Source: Oenococcus sp. UCMA 16435
Lineage (GTDB): Bacteria; Bacillota; Bacilli; Lactobacillales; Lactobacillaceae
Assembly: GCA_004010835.2 (NCBI GenBank)
Contig: CP030868.2
Coordinates: forward strand, 1,178,001 to 1,242,000
DNA: 64,000 nt
Direction: 5' to 3'
The notes below the pieces were generated by a model, which saw only the letters and a program-made list of their open reading frames with translations, was not told the origin of the DNA and did no database searches. Shown here piece by piece: positions 27,444 to 36,609 of this stretch (positions are counted from its first letter, which is position 1; each line of letters opens with the position of its first letter). Made by a program: the position numbers and the translations under genes.

Positions 27444-28074
27444 TCAATCAGGTTTCTTTGCAATCACGTGATTGAAAAAGGAGACTTGCTTAGCAATTGG
27501 ATCATCAGCGAGTTTCAATTCCAACTTGAACATATCGTTTTGCCAAGATGCTTCTTCTTTAATCTGATTATTGTTGGATAAACCAAAAACTGTCCGGATG
27601 CCTTTAATTGATTCAATTGATAAGCCATTCTTTTTAAGAATAGCTATTAATTGTTGATTGGAATATACATTGATTGAACCAAAATTTTTCGATTTAGCCA
27701 CCGCTCTTTGATATTCAAGCAAGGATGAAACAGTCTTTTCTACATCGGGAACATATTCAAGGACATTATGTATCAGGATCAGACTGAACTTTTTATTCTT
27801 AACTTGATTAATGAATGTTGTGAAGTCACCGCTGAGTTGTTGGTAATTAGCAGAATGATATCTAATTTTCAGCATTTCTTGATCAGGCTCATAAGCAGTG
27901 ACATCGGCTACCTGAGCCAGATGATCAGCCGTTTTACCAAAACCGCTGCCAAAATCTAAAATTGTATTTCCTTGATGAACATAAGGATTCAGCTGCTGCC
28001 AGAGTAACTTATAAAAGAGGGTTTCCCCAAGGCGTCTGGTCTACTTCTTTGAAATAATCTAAATTGTTCTTCAT
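27444..28074 (-). pseudogene. Frameshifted class I SAM methyltransferase
   Basis: From ATG 28074 the first 17 residues (MKNNLDYFKEVDQTPWG) are in one frame; after the GGGG run near 28025-28030 the frame shifts and continues LFYKLLWQQLNPYVHQGNT, the SAM motif DFGSGFGKTADHL, and the AYEPDQEMLKI acidic loop. The rest is the 143-codon frame 27444-27875 (LILIHNVLEYVPDVEKTV). A single-base change would restore a protein of about 210 residues. Confidence 0.7.
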
Positions 28075-28178
28075 AAAATTATGTCAACCTCTAATTTTGC
28101 ATTATATACAGTCTATGACAAGGATTACGATACGATAAAAACTTGCAGTTGAGGCTAGATAAAGGAGCTTTCTTTTAT

Positions 28179-28382
28179 TTAAAACAATTCTGACGCTAGC
28201 CTGCTGATCATACTGATTGTTAAAGGAAGGCTGTTTTCTTTTGAATAGTCTTTTACTTCATTCCAATTTTTATCACTTGTTATCGAATCAACAAGCTTAT
28301 GACCAACTAGAGTAATGCCTTTAATTAAAAAATTATGGGCATCTGTTCGCATAGACCATTCTAGCCCAGCGAAAAGTGTTGG
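28179..28382 (-). pseudogene. C-terminal fragment of a conserved protein of unknown function
   Basis: On the minus strand a frame reads TLFAGLEWSMRTDAHNFLIK, GITLVGHKLVDSITS, then LPLTISMISRLASELF and a stop. It has the look of a real protein end, but no start or upstream part is present. I do not recognise the family. Confidence 0.4.
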
Positions 28383-28854
28383 TATATCTATAAATATTAA
28401 AGTGAAGAGATAGTTATAAGAACACTGGCGTGAGCAATTTTTAGTGAGTATTTTTTATATAGTCTTCTAGAAATACTTTAAATTTTATAAGTAATAAGAC
28501 TATTGCTTGTTTATGGAAAAAATCAATAAAGCAAAAGGTTGCTTAAAAAAGTTTTTTTAACAAAAAAGCAAAAAAGATTGTTTATCTGTCTGTTTTTTTA
28601 TTGGTTATTCATCTTCATTTTTTGGAGATGTAGATTCCTCGTTTCTTTTATCGATCAATGAAATATTATTAGCGATTCTATTGCCACTTATTTTCTTTTT
28701 GTTGAGCCCAAGTGACAGCCACCCGGTAACTCTCTCTTTTTGATCGAAAAGCGATCTTTGAAATAATAGTTGATGCTAGATCCATTTTTCTTTCATTAAA
28801 TAAATCATAAAAATTTTCTTTACAAACAATTTTTTATATGGCAAGCATAAAGAC
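28383..28854. other. Intergenic region before the ABC/MFS operon
   Basis: About 470 AT-rich bases. Near 28620-28720 a frame encodes hydrophobic residues, possibly a membrane-protein remnant, but stops break it. Runs of A and T near 28540 could form weak hairpins. Nothing firm. Confidence 0.35.
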
Positions 28855-28905
28855 TAACGTTATGGTACTATGGTACCTATTAGGTACCATAGTACCATAA
28901 CGTTA
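28855..28905. promoter_or_regulatory. 51-bp perfect palindrome, operator of the ABC/MFS/TetR operon
   Basis: Two perfect 23-bp arms (28855-28877 and 28883-28905) around a 5-bp centre (TATTA). Inside each arm an 8-bp direct repeat (TATGGTAC twice, GTACCATA twice) gives four related half-sites. An extended -10 (TGGTACTAT, 28863-28871) lies within the left arm, and the ATG follows 17 nt after the right arm. The TetR protein at 32539-33144 is the probable ligand. The RNA would also form a very stable hairpin just before the ribosome site. Confidence 0.85.
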
Positions 28906-28922
28906 AAGGAGCATAGTTAATA

Positions 28923-29864
28923 ATGAATGCCATCGTATCTGAGAATCTTAGTAAAAATTATAGAGCTTTCAAGGCGGTTGATAATGTTAATTTGAACATC
29001 AAGCAAGGTGAAATATATGGTTTTTTGGGCTTAAATGGTGCCGGAAAGACAACAACCATGAGGATGCTACTCAATATGACTAAACCTTCAGCGGGAAAGG
29101 CTTATATTTTCGGACAAGAAGTTTCCCATGTGAAGGCTGGTTTTTGGAACAAAGTGGGCTATTTAATTGAAACACCAAAATCTTATTTAAATTTAACCGT
29201 ATTGGAGAATCTAAAATTATATGCAAAAATGCGACTGCTTGATCCAGTGCAGTCAACTAAGAGAATTAACTATTTAATGTCCGAATTTATGTTGGACCCA
29301 TATCGCAACAAAAAAGTTAGAGATTTATCATTGGGAAATAATCAAAAACTTGGAATTATCAAGGCTGTTATTCATGAACCACGAATATTAATTTTAGATG
29401 AGCCAACAAATGGATTGGATCCAAAAGGAATTAATGTGGTTAGAAACTATTTTAAAAGAATATCAAAAGAAAATGGCGTAACGATTTTAATATCAAGCCA
29501 CTTAATTGCTGAGATGGAGAAAATGTTTACTTCATTTGGCATTATTGATAACGGCATTATATTAGAACAATTAAGTCGAACCACCTATATGAAACAAGCA
29601 AAAAAATATATTGTTGCGGATTTTAATAGCCAATCGGAACTTTACAAAGCTGTCAATATCTTGCAGGAACAAGGATTCTCAAATTGTTTTTTTATTAAGG
29701 CAAAACAGTTGTTTGTTGTTCAACCGAAAAAAAATAAAATAATTTTATCATTATTAATTAATAAACATATTATTCCTATTTCCTGGTACATAAAAACAGA
29801 AATGTTAGAAGATTATTTCCTTAAAAGGATTAATGCTAATGCTGAAAAGGATCGACATGAATAA
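28923..29864 (+). CDS. BcrA/YxlF-type ABC ATPase
   Basis: A 313-residue ATPase. Walker A GLNGAGKTT (about 38-46), a Q-loop region YLIETPKSY, signature LSLGNNQKLG, and Walker B ILILDEPTNGLDP. The C-terminal part matches drug/lantibiotic exporters of the BcrA group. GGAG lies before the ATG. It is the first gene of an operon with a permease, an MFS drug transporter, a DUF4811 protein and a TetR regulator. Confidence 0.9.
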   Translation: MNAIVSENLSKNYRAFKAVDNVNLNIKQGEIYGFLGLNGAGKTTTMRMLLNMTKPSAGKAYIFGQEVSHVKAGFWNKVGYLIETPKSYLNLTVLENLKLYAKMRLLDPVQSTKRINYLMSEFMLDPYRNKKVRDLSLGNNQKLGIIKAVIHEPRILILDEPTNGLDPKGINVVRNYFKRISKENGVTILISSHLIAEMEKMFTSFGIIDNGIILEQLSRTTYMKQAKKYIVADFNSQSELYKAVNILQEQGFSNCFFIKAKQLFVVQPKKNKIILSLLINKHIIPISWYIKTEMLEDYFLKRINANAEKDRHE

Positions 29865-30567
29865 TGGAAATTTTTATTGTACCTGGATTGCAATAAAAAT
29901 TGAATTTTTAAAAATAATAAAATCCTATTTGATAGAAGCTATAGTCGCTGCTTATATGTTCTTGATCACTATCAAAGGAGGAAATAATTGGAGTCAATTC
30001 AGTGCTAATTCGATATTACTAATTTCGTCTGTAATTGGTTTAACTGGTTTTGGCATTCTCAGTAGTTGGGTGTTCGCAAGAGAATATATTGAGGGTACGT
30101 TCAAGGATTTGTTAGCATTACCGATTTCCAGAACTGCCATTATTATTGGCAAATATATAGCAATTGAATTTTCTGAATTTATTATTCTACTATCTACAAT
30201 AATAATTTCCTTATTAGTGGGGATTGCAAAATTTAATTTAATACCTAATCCTCATTTTTTAAGTTTATTTTTCGGAAAAATTCTTTTGGCGTATAGCTGT
30301 AATGCATGTCTATCGTTTTTGTGGCCATTAATTGTATCGAAGTGCAAAAGTTTATTATTACCAATTTCACTTTCACTGATTGCTTTGATTGTTGATGTTA
30401 TTTTTGCTTCTAGAATGGTTGGCCAATTCATTCCTTGGTCAATTCCTGGATATTTATTAGCTCACTATGGCTCTACATTACTAATTAGTCACTTAATTAT
30501 CGCCCTAGTTACAATCGTTGGAATTGATGGGACGATTATTGTTTGGAACAAGACAGATCAAAAATAA
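29857..30567 (+). CDS. ABC-2-type permease
   Basis: About 236 residues with six hydrophobic segments (about 20-40, 55-75, 100-122, 135-155, 165-185, 205-228), the ABC-2 permease form that pairs with BcrA-type ATPases. ATG 29857 has AAAGG 7 nt upstream and overlaps the ATPase stop by 8 nt (ATGAATAA); the longer frame from 29833 would lack a ribosome site. Confidence 0.8.
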   Translation: MNNGNFYCTWIAIKIEFLKIIKSYLIEAIVAAYMFLITIKGGNNWSQFSANSILLISSVIGLTGFGILSSWVFAREYIEGTFKDLLALPISRTAIIIGKYIAIEFSEFIILLSTIIISLLVGIAKFNLIPNPHFLSLFFGKILLAYSCNACLSFLWPLIVSKCKSLLLPISLSLIALIVDVIFASRMVGQFIPWSIPGYLLAHYGSTLLISHLIIALVTIVGIDGTIIVWNKTDQK

Positions 30568-30589
30568 TTTTTTAAAAGGAAACGTAATT

Positions 30590-31990
30590 ATGAAAAATAG
30601 AAAACAAGTTATAGTTATTGCTCTCATACTCGTTCTTGGAGCTTTAGCACCAATGCTTGATACTACAATGACTAATATTGCAATTAATAAGATGATTAAT
30701 GCTCTAAATACGACTGTGAACGTTATGCAGTGGGTAACCACAATAGACATTTTGGCAATTGGAATTTTTGTTCCAATCACCGGTTGGTTGATTGACCAAG
30801 TAAATGGGAAATGGTTGTATTTAACTGGAATTTTGATTTTTGGAATTGGTTCCTTTGTTTCTGCTACATCATCTTCAGTTGGCTTATTAATCATTGGCAG
30901 ATTGATTCAAGGAATTGCAACTGGAATAATTGTGCCTGTATTAAGTATTTTGCTTGTTCGTGCTTCAAAGGGCATCGCCCTGGGTAGTTTGATGTCAATT
31001 ATTGGGTTACCAGTAGTTTTGGCCCCAATTTTAGGACCCACTTTCGGTGGCTTGATTTTGCACTACCTTAATTGGCGATGGATTTTCTTTGCTAATATAC
31101 CGATCGTTATTTTGTCGTTAACAGTTGTCTGCTTTTTTTTACCAAATTTTAAGCCATTAGGTATAAAAAGTAAATTCGATTTAGCAGGTTTTTTGTTACT
31201 ATCAGGAATGTTTATATTCTTAATTATTGGAATCACTAATTTCAGTAATTTACCAAAAGAATCAGTCATTTCTCAAATTATTATCAATTTATTCGTGGGA
31301 ATTGATTTATTGATTGCTTACTTATACCATGCCAATAATCTCGGTAAAACGGCAATCGTTCCTTTGTCTTTATTTAAATTAAAAAATTATTCTGCCTCCA
31401 CAATTTTATTATTCATGTCAGGAATAACAGTCAACGGAGCTATGTTTTTATTACCACTATACCTACAAAATGTTCGTGGCCTTTCAACGATAATGACTGG
31501 TATTTATTTAATTCCTCAAGGGGTAGGGCTGTTACTTGCTCGTTCTCAAATTGGGAAATTAACTGATCGTTTTGGAGCCAAATGGCCAACAGTTATTTCA
31601 ATTATTATTTCTGTAATAAGCACTCTGCCGTTTGCAGTTGTTACTAAACAAACTAGTCCAATGCTGATCTGCTCACTACTTTTAATTAGAGGAGCCGCAG
31701 AAGGAGGGCTAACAATTCCTGTCATGGCTGATTCTTATCAAGGGATTGGGGAAGAATTTGTAGCGTCGGCGACCACAGGGGTCCGAATTGTGCAAAATGT
31801 TGGTGGGGCATTTGGCACAGCTCTTCTAGCAACAATCATTCAAATTCAGTTGAATGGTAATTTTCCAACAATATCAATTTTGACTCCAATTTATCAGGTC
31901 GCTTTTATAGGCACAGTTATCGGAACAATTTTAGCCTTAATTCCGGCATTATTTTTAAGTAATTATCGATCAGGAGGAAAAGATAAATAA
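30590..31990 (+). CDS. MFS multidrug transporter, DHA2 (14-segment) type
   Basis: A 466-residue transporter with 14 predicted segments. It has the DHA2 marks: ALAPMLDTTMTNIAI in helix 1, WVTTIDILAIGIFVPITGWL, and the helix-5 motif GLPVVLAPILGPTFGG. Typical substrates are lipophilic cations and dyes. ATG 30590 has AAAAGGAA in front; the longer frame from 30518 overlaps the permease and lacks a site. It is joined to the next gene by TAATG. Confidence 0.9.
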   Translation: MKNRKQVIVIALILVLGALAPMLDTTMTNIAINKMINALNTTVNVMQWVTTIDILAIGIFVPITGWLIDQVNGKWLYLTGILIFGIGSFVSATSSSVGLLIIGRLIQGIATGIIVPVLSILLVRASKGIALGSLMSIIGLPVVLAPILGPTFGGLILHYLNWRWIFFANIPIVILSLTVVCFFLPNFKPLGIKSKFDLAGFLLLSGMFIFLIIGITNFSNLPKESVISQIIINLFVGIDLLIAYLYHANNLGKTAIVPLSLFKLKNYSASTILLFMSGITVNGAMFLLPLYLQNVRGLSTIMTGIYLIPQGVGLLLARSQIGKLTDRFGAKWPTVISIIISVISTLPFAVVTKQTSPMLICSLLLIRGAAEGGLTIPVMADSYQGIGEEFVASATTGVRIVQNVGGAFGTALLATIIQIQLNGNFPTISILTPIYQVAFIGTVIGTILALIPALFLSNYRSGGKDK

Positions 31991-32514
31991 TGTTAATTTT
32001 AATATTAATAATCCTAATTATCGTGGCCGTATTACAAATAGTTAAAAAAAATAGACATCTAATCAATATCATTATACTAAGCTTCATAATTCTCATTACT
32101 CAATTTTTGATGGTTAATGATAGTTACCAACATTATGGAACGGAAATAAAAAAGATTAAACAAGTTAAAAAAATCCACTCACTAATTAGTACACAAAGAG
32201 GAGGAATTATTCTCAAAAAAATTATCGGCAAGGACAAAGAAAGACACTATGTTTTGATTTATCGAAAAAACAATAAAAAGCGCGCATATTTATATTCCGA
32301 AAACAATCATGTTAAAATTAATAAAAGTAATTCCGCATCTAGTCCAATAATAATTATTTATGAAAATAAGCGCCGATATAAAAACGAAATTTCTAAGTTG
32401 ATTTTTACCGGAATTACAGATGAAAATCAATTCATTAGCCGTAAAACAATCGTTGAAATTCCAAGTAATTGGTTTTTAGGTACAAGTAAAGAACTCAACA
32501 AAATGCAAAAATAA
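31990..32514 (+). CDS. DUF4811 family membrane protein
   Basis: A 174-residue protein with two N-terminal membrane segments (about 1-18 and 25-45) and a basic soluble domain. DUF4811 proteins lie directly after DHA2 transporters in lactobacilli; their role is not known. The start overlaps the transporter stop (TAATG), showing translational coupling. The next gene is the TetR regulator. Confidence 0.75.
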   Translation: MLILILIILIIVAVLQIVKKNRHLINIIILSFIILITQFLMVNDSYQHYGTEIKKIKQVKKIHSLISTQRGGIILKKIIGKDKERHYVLIYRKNNKKRAYLYSENNHVKINKSNSASSPIIIIYENKRRYKNEISKLIFTGITDENQFISRKTIVEIPSNWFLGTSKELNKMQK

Positions 32515-32538
32515 AGGAGTGAAAGGAGAACTTTCTAA

Positions 32539-33144
32539 ATGGTCAATCGAAGGTGGGGAAAAGAATTAGACCAAGTCATATTGAAAGTTACTTGGGAACA
32601 ACTTAATAGCGTTGGGTATGAGCATCTAACAATCAGTGATGTTGCTAAAATAGCAAAGACTAATAAAAATGCAATTTATAGACGCTGGCGTAATAAACCA
32701 GAGTTAGTTTTTACAACAATTAAAAATTATGCACCAAATATAGACACAAAAACGCCCGACGAAGGTAGCCTTTTTCTTGATTTAAAATGTTTATTTCTAA
32801 AATTTAAACCAGTTTTTGATACTCCACCTAAGGAAACTTGGGGGAAATTATTGGCAGAGACTTTCCTTACCTCTACATCGGAACCATTTGTAAAAAGGTT
32901 TATTACTGTGATTAATAGCGACAATAACTATGTCAACCAACAAGTCAAGTTAATTTTAATAAATGCTCGAAAAAGAAATGAACCAATCAGGAGTGACATT
33001 ACTTCTAATGAGCTTAATCTACCGGCACTTTTGTTAATTAATCAAATTCTTCTTCATGAAACAGTAACGGAAAATCAAGTAGATAAGATTGTAAAAGGTA
33101 TTCTAATGCCAATATATTCGCTTGATAAAGAATTCCATAGTTAA
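32539..33144 (+). CDS. TetR/AcrR family regulator of the drug-efflux operon
   Basis: A 201-residue protein. The helix-turn-helix is EHLTISDVAKIAKTNKNAIYRRWRNKPEL (shown here in its first 29 positions as domain: TISDVAKIA, then KNAIYRRWRNK). The C-terminal ligand domain is of the broad drug-sensing type. AAAGGAG is present 10 nt before the ATG. As the last gene of the operon it probably senses the exported drug and frees the 28855-28905 palindrome. Confidence 0.85.
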   Translation: MVNRRWGKELDQVILKVTWEQLNSVGYEHLTISDVAKIAKTNKNAIYRRWRNKPELVFTTIKNYAPNIDTKTPDEGSLFLDLKCLFLKFKPVFDTPPKETWGKLLAETFLTSTSEPFVKRFITVINSDNNYVNQQVKLILINARKRNEPIRSDITSNELNLPALLLINQILLHETVTENQVDKIVKGILMPIYSLDKEFHS

Positions 33145-33389
33145 TTTAACCGTATATTCAGTTAATCAAAGATAACTAAGATGATAATAAATGCCATTAT
33201 AAGCATTTTTGGTTATCTTATGTAACAATTAGCAGTAGCTATAATAGGGTTAGCTTTCTAGCGGTTGTTTAAGTATCAACGTATTGGCTTTGTTGTTTAT
33301 TAATATGCAGAAAAGTAGTTAAGTAGTTAATTGCATTTCATTGATTTAAGAAGTTAATTATATATAGTTTCATATTCTTGTTATTCATA
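33145..33389. other. Intergenic region, no gene recognised
   Basis: About 245 AT-rich bases after the TetR gene. No open frame of note and no repeat. Confidence 0.4.
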
Positions 33390-33420
33390 AAAAACGTCTT
33401 TACTTTAATAGACGTTTTTT
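33390..33420. terminator. Bidirectional terminator hairpin
   Basis: AAAAACGTCT (33390-33399) pairs with AGACGTTTTTT (33410-33420) around a 10-nt loop. Runs of A and T on both sides allow termination in either direction. It probably ends the drug-efflux operon. Confidence 0.75.
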
Positions 33421-33741
33421 ATTTTGCACATATTTAAATTAAATCTTACGAAAGCTATTTATTGTATTAATGCAGGATAGTTCCTGACTGTGCAATTATT
33501 CTTCCAATTTATTTGCAGATTTCGATTTATCACTTTACAACAGGAAACCAGATTTCTTCCTTTATTTTATTAGCTAAAAGGGATTGATTGTATTTGCTGG
33601 CCATCTTTATCTCACTTTCAATATAAAATATGGTTGCTTTTTTGGGTACTTTTGTAAGTAACCAAGGAACATATTAGAGTCCCATGAGAAAATAAAAAAG
33701 GCTCAACCATGCGGTTAAAGCGCCTTGTCAACATATAGTTA
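33421..33741. other. Intergenic region around the tRNA 3' side
   Basis: About 320 bases with no open frame of note. An imperfect hairpin with a T-run near 33685-33720 on the minus strand may end the tRNA transcript. Confidence 0.4.
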
Positions 33742-33814
33742 TGGATGCTCAGGGGATCGAACCCTGGACCCACGGATTAAGAGTCCGTTGCTCTGCCAGC
33801 TGAGCTAAGCATCC
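33742..33814 (-). tRNA. tRNA-Lys(CTT)
   Basis: A 73-nt cloverleaf on the minus strand: acceptor stem GGATGCT with AGCATCC, D-loop TAGCTCAGCTGGCAGAGC, anticodon loop CTCTTAA (anticodon CTT), and T-arm GGTTCGATCC. The terminal CCA is not encoded. Its 3' end faces left, toward the accessory zone. Confidence 0.95.
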
Positions 33815-33894
33815 AAACAAGTTCATATTTTATCACGATTCTTCACGTATGAGCAAGATCGTTTATCACTTTCGTTAATTATTTTTATGGCTGT

Positions 33895-33900
33895 TATAAT
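33895..33900 (+). promoter_or_regulatory. Extended -10 of walR, 7 nt before ATG
   Basis: TGTTATAAT (extended -10, TATAAT at 33895-33900). Transcription would start at or next to ATG 33908, so the walR message is probably leaderless. No ribosome site precedes this ATG. Confidence 0.65.
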
Positions 33901-33907
33901 ATTATGT

Positions 33908-34621
33908 ATGAGTAAAATTCTTGTTGTTGATGATGAGAAGCCAATTTCAGACGTTATCAAATTTAATTTACAAAAAGAAGGTTACGACGTTGTGACAGCT
34001 TTTGATGGACGGGAGGCTTTGGAAGTTTTTGCTTCTGAGAATCCAGATCTTGTTTTGTTGGATCAAATGCTCCCGGAAATTGAAGGAACAGAGGTTCTTC
34101 GTCAAATTCGTTCTAAGTCCTCGACACCGGTGATTATTGTTACGGCAAAAGACAGTGAGATCGATAAAGTTGTCGGTCTTGAAATGGGAGCCGACGATTA
34201 TGTAACCAAGCCTTTTTCAAATCGCGAATTAGTTGCTCGTGTTAAGGCGAATTTGCGCCGTCAGGATGCAACCTTACCTGGAGTCGATGCTTCTGCTGAT
34301 CATTCGCAAAAGGAAATCAAAGTTGCTGATTTAGTTATTCGGCCGGATGCCTACACGGTTACCAAAAACGGAATTGATCTCGATTTGACTCACCGCGAGT
34401 TTGATCTTCTTCATTATCTGGCTCGTCGTCCAGGACAAGTGCTGACTCGTGAAGCTCTTCTAACTGAGGTATGGGGATTTGATTACTTTGGTGATGTTCG
34501 GACTGTTGACGTGACTGTTCGTCGTTTACGCGAAAAAGTAGAGGATTCACCAAGCCGTCCTGAAATTTTGATGACCAAACGCGGTGTTGGCTATTTCATT
34601 AAACCAGATAGTGTTCACTAA
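33908..34621 (+). CDS. walR: Cell-wall response regulator WalR (YycF)
   Basis: A 237-residue OmpR-type regulator. Receiver with VVDDE and the phosphoacceptor Asp52 (LLDQMLPE), and a C-terminal winged helix with [22 protein letters not shown] in short form and [16 protein letters not shown]. It controls wall hydrolases in Firmicutes. ATG 33908 is chosen because the family starts MSKILVVDD and the -10 overlaps the longer frame. walK follows at once. Confidence 0.92.
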   Translation: MSKILVVDDEKPISDVIKFNLQKEGYDVVTAFDGREALEVFASENPDLVLLDQMLPEIEGTEVLRQIRSKSSTPVIIVTAKDSEIDKVVGLEMGADDYVTKPFSNRELVARVKANLRRQDATLPGVDASADHSQKEIKVADLVIRPDAYTVTKNGIDLDLTHREFDLLHYLARRPGQVLTREALLTEVWGFDYFGDVRTVDVTVRRLREKVEDSPSRPEILMTKRGVGYFIKPDSVH

Positions 34622-34643
34622 TTAAGAAATAAAACTACGAATA

Positions 34644-36545
34644 ATGAATAACCTCTCCAATTTTATTTCCAGATTTTTTCGATCAGTGCATTTCAAAATT
34701 GCGCTGATTTTTACAGTGATCACTTTAATAACACTTGGTTTGGTTGGAGCCTTTTTTGTCAATCAATATTCTTCGCAACTAATCCAATCTTTTGATGATC
34801 GTGTCACGGTTCCAAACACAATTAAAAGCCAATTGATTTCAGATTTACAAATTTCTAATCAAAAAACAGCTAATCAGGATATTAACCAAGCTCTTTCAAC
34901 TTTGGGTGGCTCTACTGAGCAGGACTATGTTTATGTCGTTGATAAAAAAGGTGTCATTCGCGGGAGCCTGACAGTTGAAATGAAACAGTTGGTTGGCCAG
35001 GAAATTAGTTCTTCGGTCAGTGGGAAACAGGTTAAAAATAATATTTATCATGCTCTGTCGAGCGGTAAAAGCTACGTTCGCCGTTTTAGAAGCAAATTAT
35101 TGGGACGCCGTTATGAAACCTTAACGATTCCACTCGAGGCTAAACCCGGCGATCGAAGTTCAACGGTCGGTGTTTTTGTGTATACAGCCAGTATGGAATC
35201 GATTTACGAATCAATTTCCAACATCACCAATATGTTTGTCGGTGCTTTATTTATTCCTTTATTGATGGCAATTATGATTGGTTTTTTGATGGTTCATTTA
35301 TTAACACGGCCAATTACCGAATTAGCCGAGCAGACCGAACAAATCACCAAGGGAAATTACTCGATTAAAAATGCGATTAAATCAAAAGATGAAATCGGCA
35401 TTTTGGCAACTCAAATTAATGACCTTTCTGATACGATTGCTTCGGAAACGGCAACTTCCAATATGGAAAGCGATCGATTAAATTCGTTGCTTTCCAACAT
35501 GACTGACGGAGTTTTGGCTATCACGCGCGATGGAACAATTACGGTTATTAACCAAGCCGCTCTGGATCTTTTGCATATTCCACGTACCGACAAAGCAGTT
35601 GGAAAAAATATTTCAGATTTGCTCAAATTGGTTGATAAAAAAATTACTTTACGAAAACTTTTTCAATCAATTCGCGGTTTTGTTGTTGAACCCGACGGAC
35701 CAAACGGAGTTACATTAAATGTTGTTGCCAGTTTGGTTCGCCGCCAATCAGGATTTATTTCTGGGGCCGTTGTCGTTTTACGTGATGTCACCCGGCAATT
35801 AAAATTGGAAAACGATCAGAAGAACTTTGTTTCCAATGTTAGCCATGAATTGAGAACCCCGTTAACTTCCGTTAATTCTTATATTGAAACTTTACAAGAA
35901 GGCGCCTTAACTCAAAGAAAAATTGCTCGTGAATTTTTAGGTGTCGCTCATGACGAAACACAGAGAATGATTCACATGATTAACGATTTGCTTGAATTGT
36001 CGAGAATGGATCAAGGCAGAACCAAAATGGAAACCGAAGCTGTCAATTTCACCAAGTTTATAAATTATGTTATTGATCGTTTTGACGTTATGTTCAAACA
36101 GGGATATTCAATGCATTCCAATAATCACTACAAAATTATTAGGAATTATGATCAAGAGAGAGCCTGCTATGTTGAAATTGATTCTGATAAATTTATGCAG
36201 GTTGTTGATAATGTTATTAACAATGCAATCAATTATTCTCCTGATGGAGGTAATATCGAGATTGGTATTGACGAAACTGCTGATTCGATAATTTTAAGCA
36301 TTAAAGATCACGGATTAGGAATTCCAAATAAAGATTTGGAAAATGTTTTCACCCGCTTTTATCGTGTTGATAAATCGCGAGCTAGAAAACAAGGTGGAAC
36401 TGGTCTGGGTTTGGCAATTTCAAAAGAAGTCGTTGAAGCTTTGCACGGAAAAATTCGTGTAGAATCAACGGTTAATGTTGGAACGACTTTCTTTATCAGT
36501 TTGCCGAAGGTTGATACGAGTTCTTCAAGGTTTGATTTTAGTTAG
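34644..36545 (+). CDS. walK: Sensor histidine kinase WalK (YycG)
   Basis: A 633-residue kinase. Two membrane helices (about 17-40 and 197-220) enclose an outer domain, then HAMP, a PAS domain (LLSNMTDGVLAITRDG, about 280), HisKA with the H-box VSHELRTPLTSV (His about 400), and HATPase with GLGLAISKE. It phosphorylates WalR. The usual walH and walI genes that follow in many Firmicutes are missing; htrA comes next after 64 nt. Confidence 0.92.
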   Translation: MNNLSNFISRFFRSVHFKIALIFTVITLITLGLVGAFFVNQYSSQLIQSFDDRVTVPNTIKSQLISDLQISNQKTANQDINQALSTLGGSTEQDYVYVVDKKGVIRGSLTVEMKQLVGQEISSSVSGKQVKNNIYHALSSGKSYVRRFRSKLLGRRYETLTIPLEAKPGDRSSTVGVFVYTASMESIYESISNITNMFVGALFIPLLMAIMIGFLMVHLLTRPITELAEQTEQITKGNYSIKNAIKSKDEIGILATQINDLSDTIASETATSNMESDRLNSLLSNMTDGVLAITRDGTITVINQAALDLLHIPRTDKAVGKNISDLLKLVDKKITLRKLFQSIRGFVVEPDGPNGVTLNVVASLVRRQSGFISGAVVVLRDVTRQLKLENDQKNFVSNVSHELRTPLTSVNSYIETLQEGALTQRKIAREFLGVAHDETQRMIHMINDLLELSRMDQGRTKMETEAVNFTKFINYVIDRFDVMFKQGYSMHSNNHYKIIRNYDQERACYVEIDSDKFMQVVDNVINNAINYSPDGGNIEIGIDETADSIILSIKDHGLGIPNKDLENVFTRFYRVDKSRARKQGGTGLGLAISKEVVEALHGKIRVESTVNVGTTFFISLPKVDTSSSRFDFS

Positions 36546-36609
36546 TAGTTCCTTTTTGATTAATTTTACTTTAATCTTATCTTGATAATATTTACGGAGG
36601 TATTTTGCA

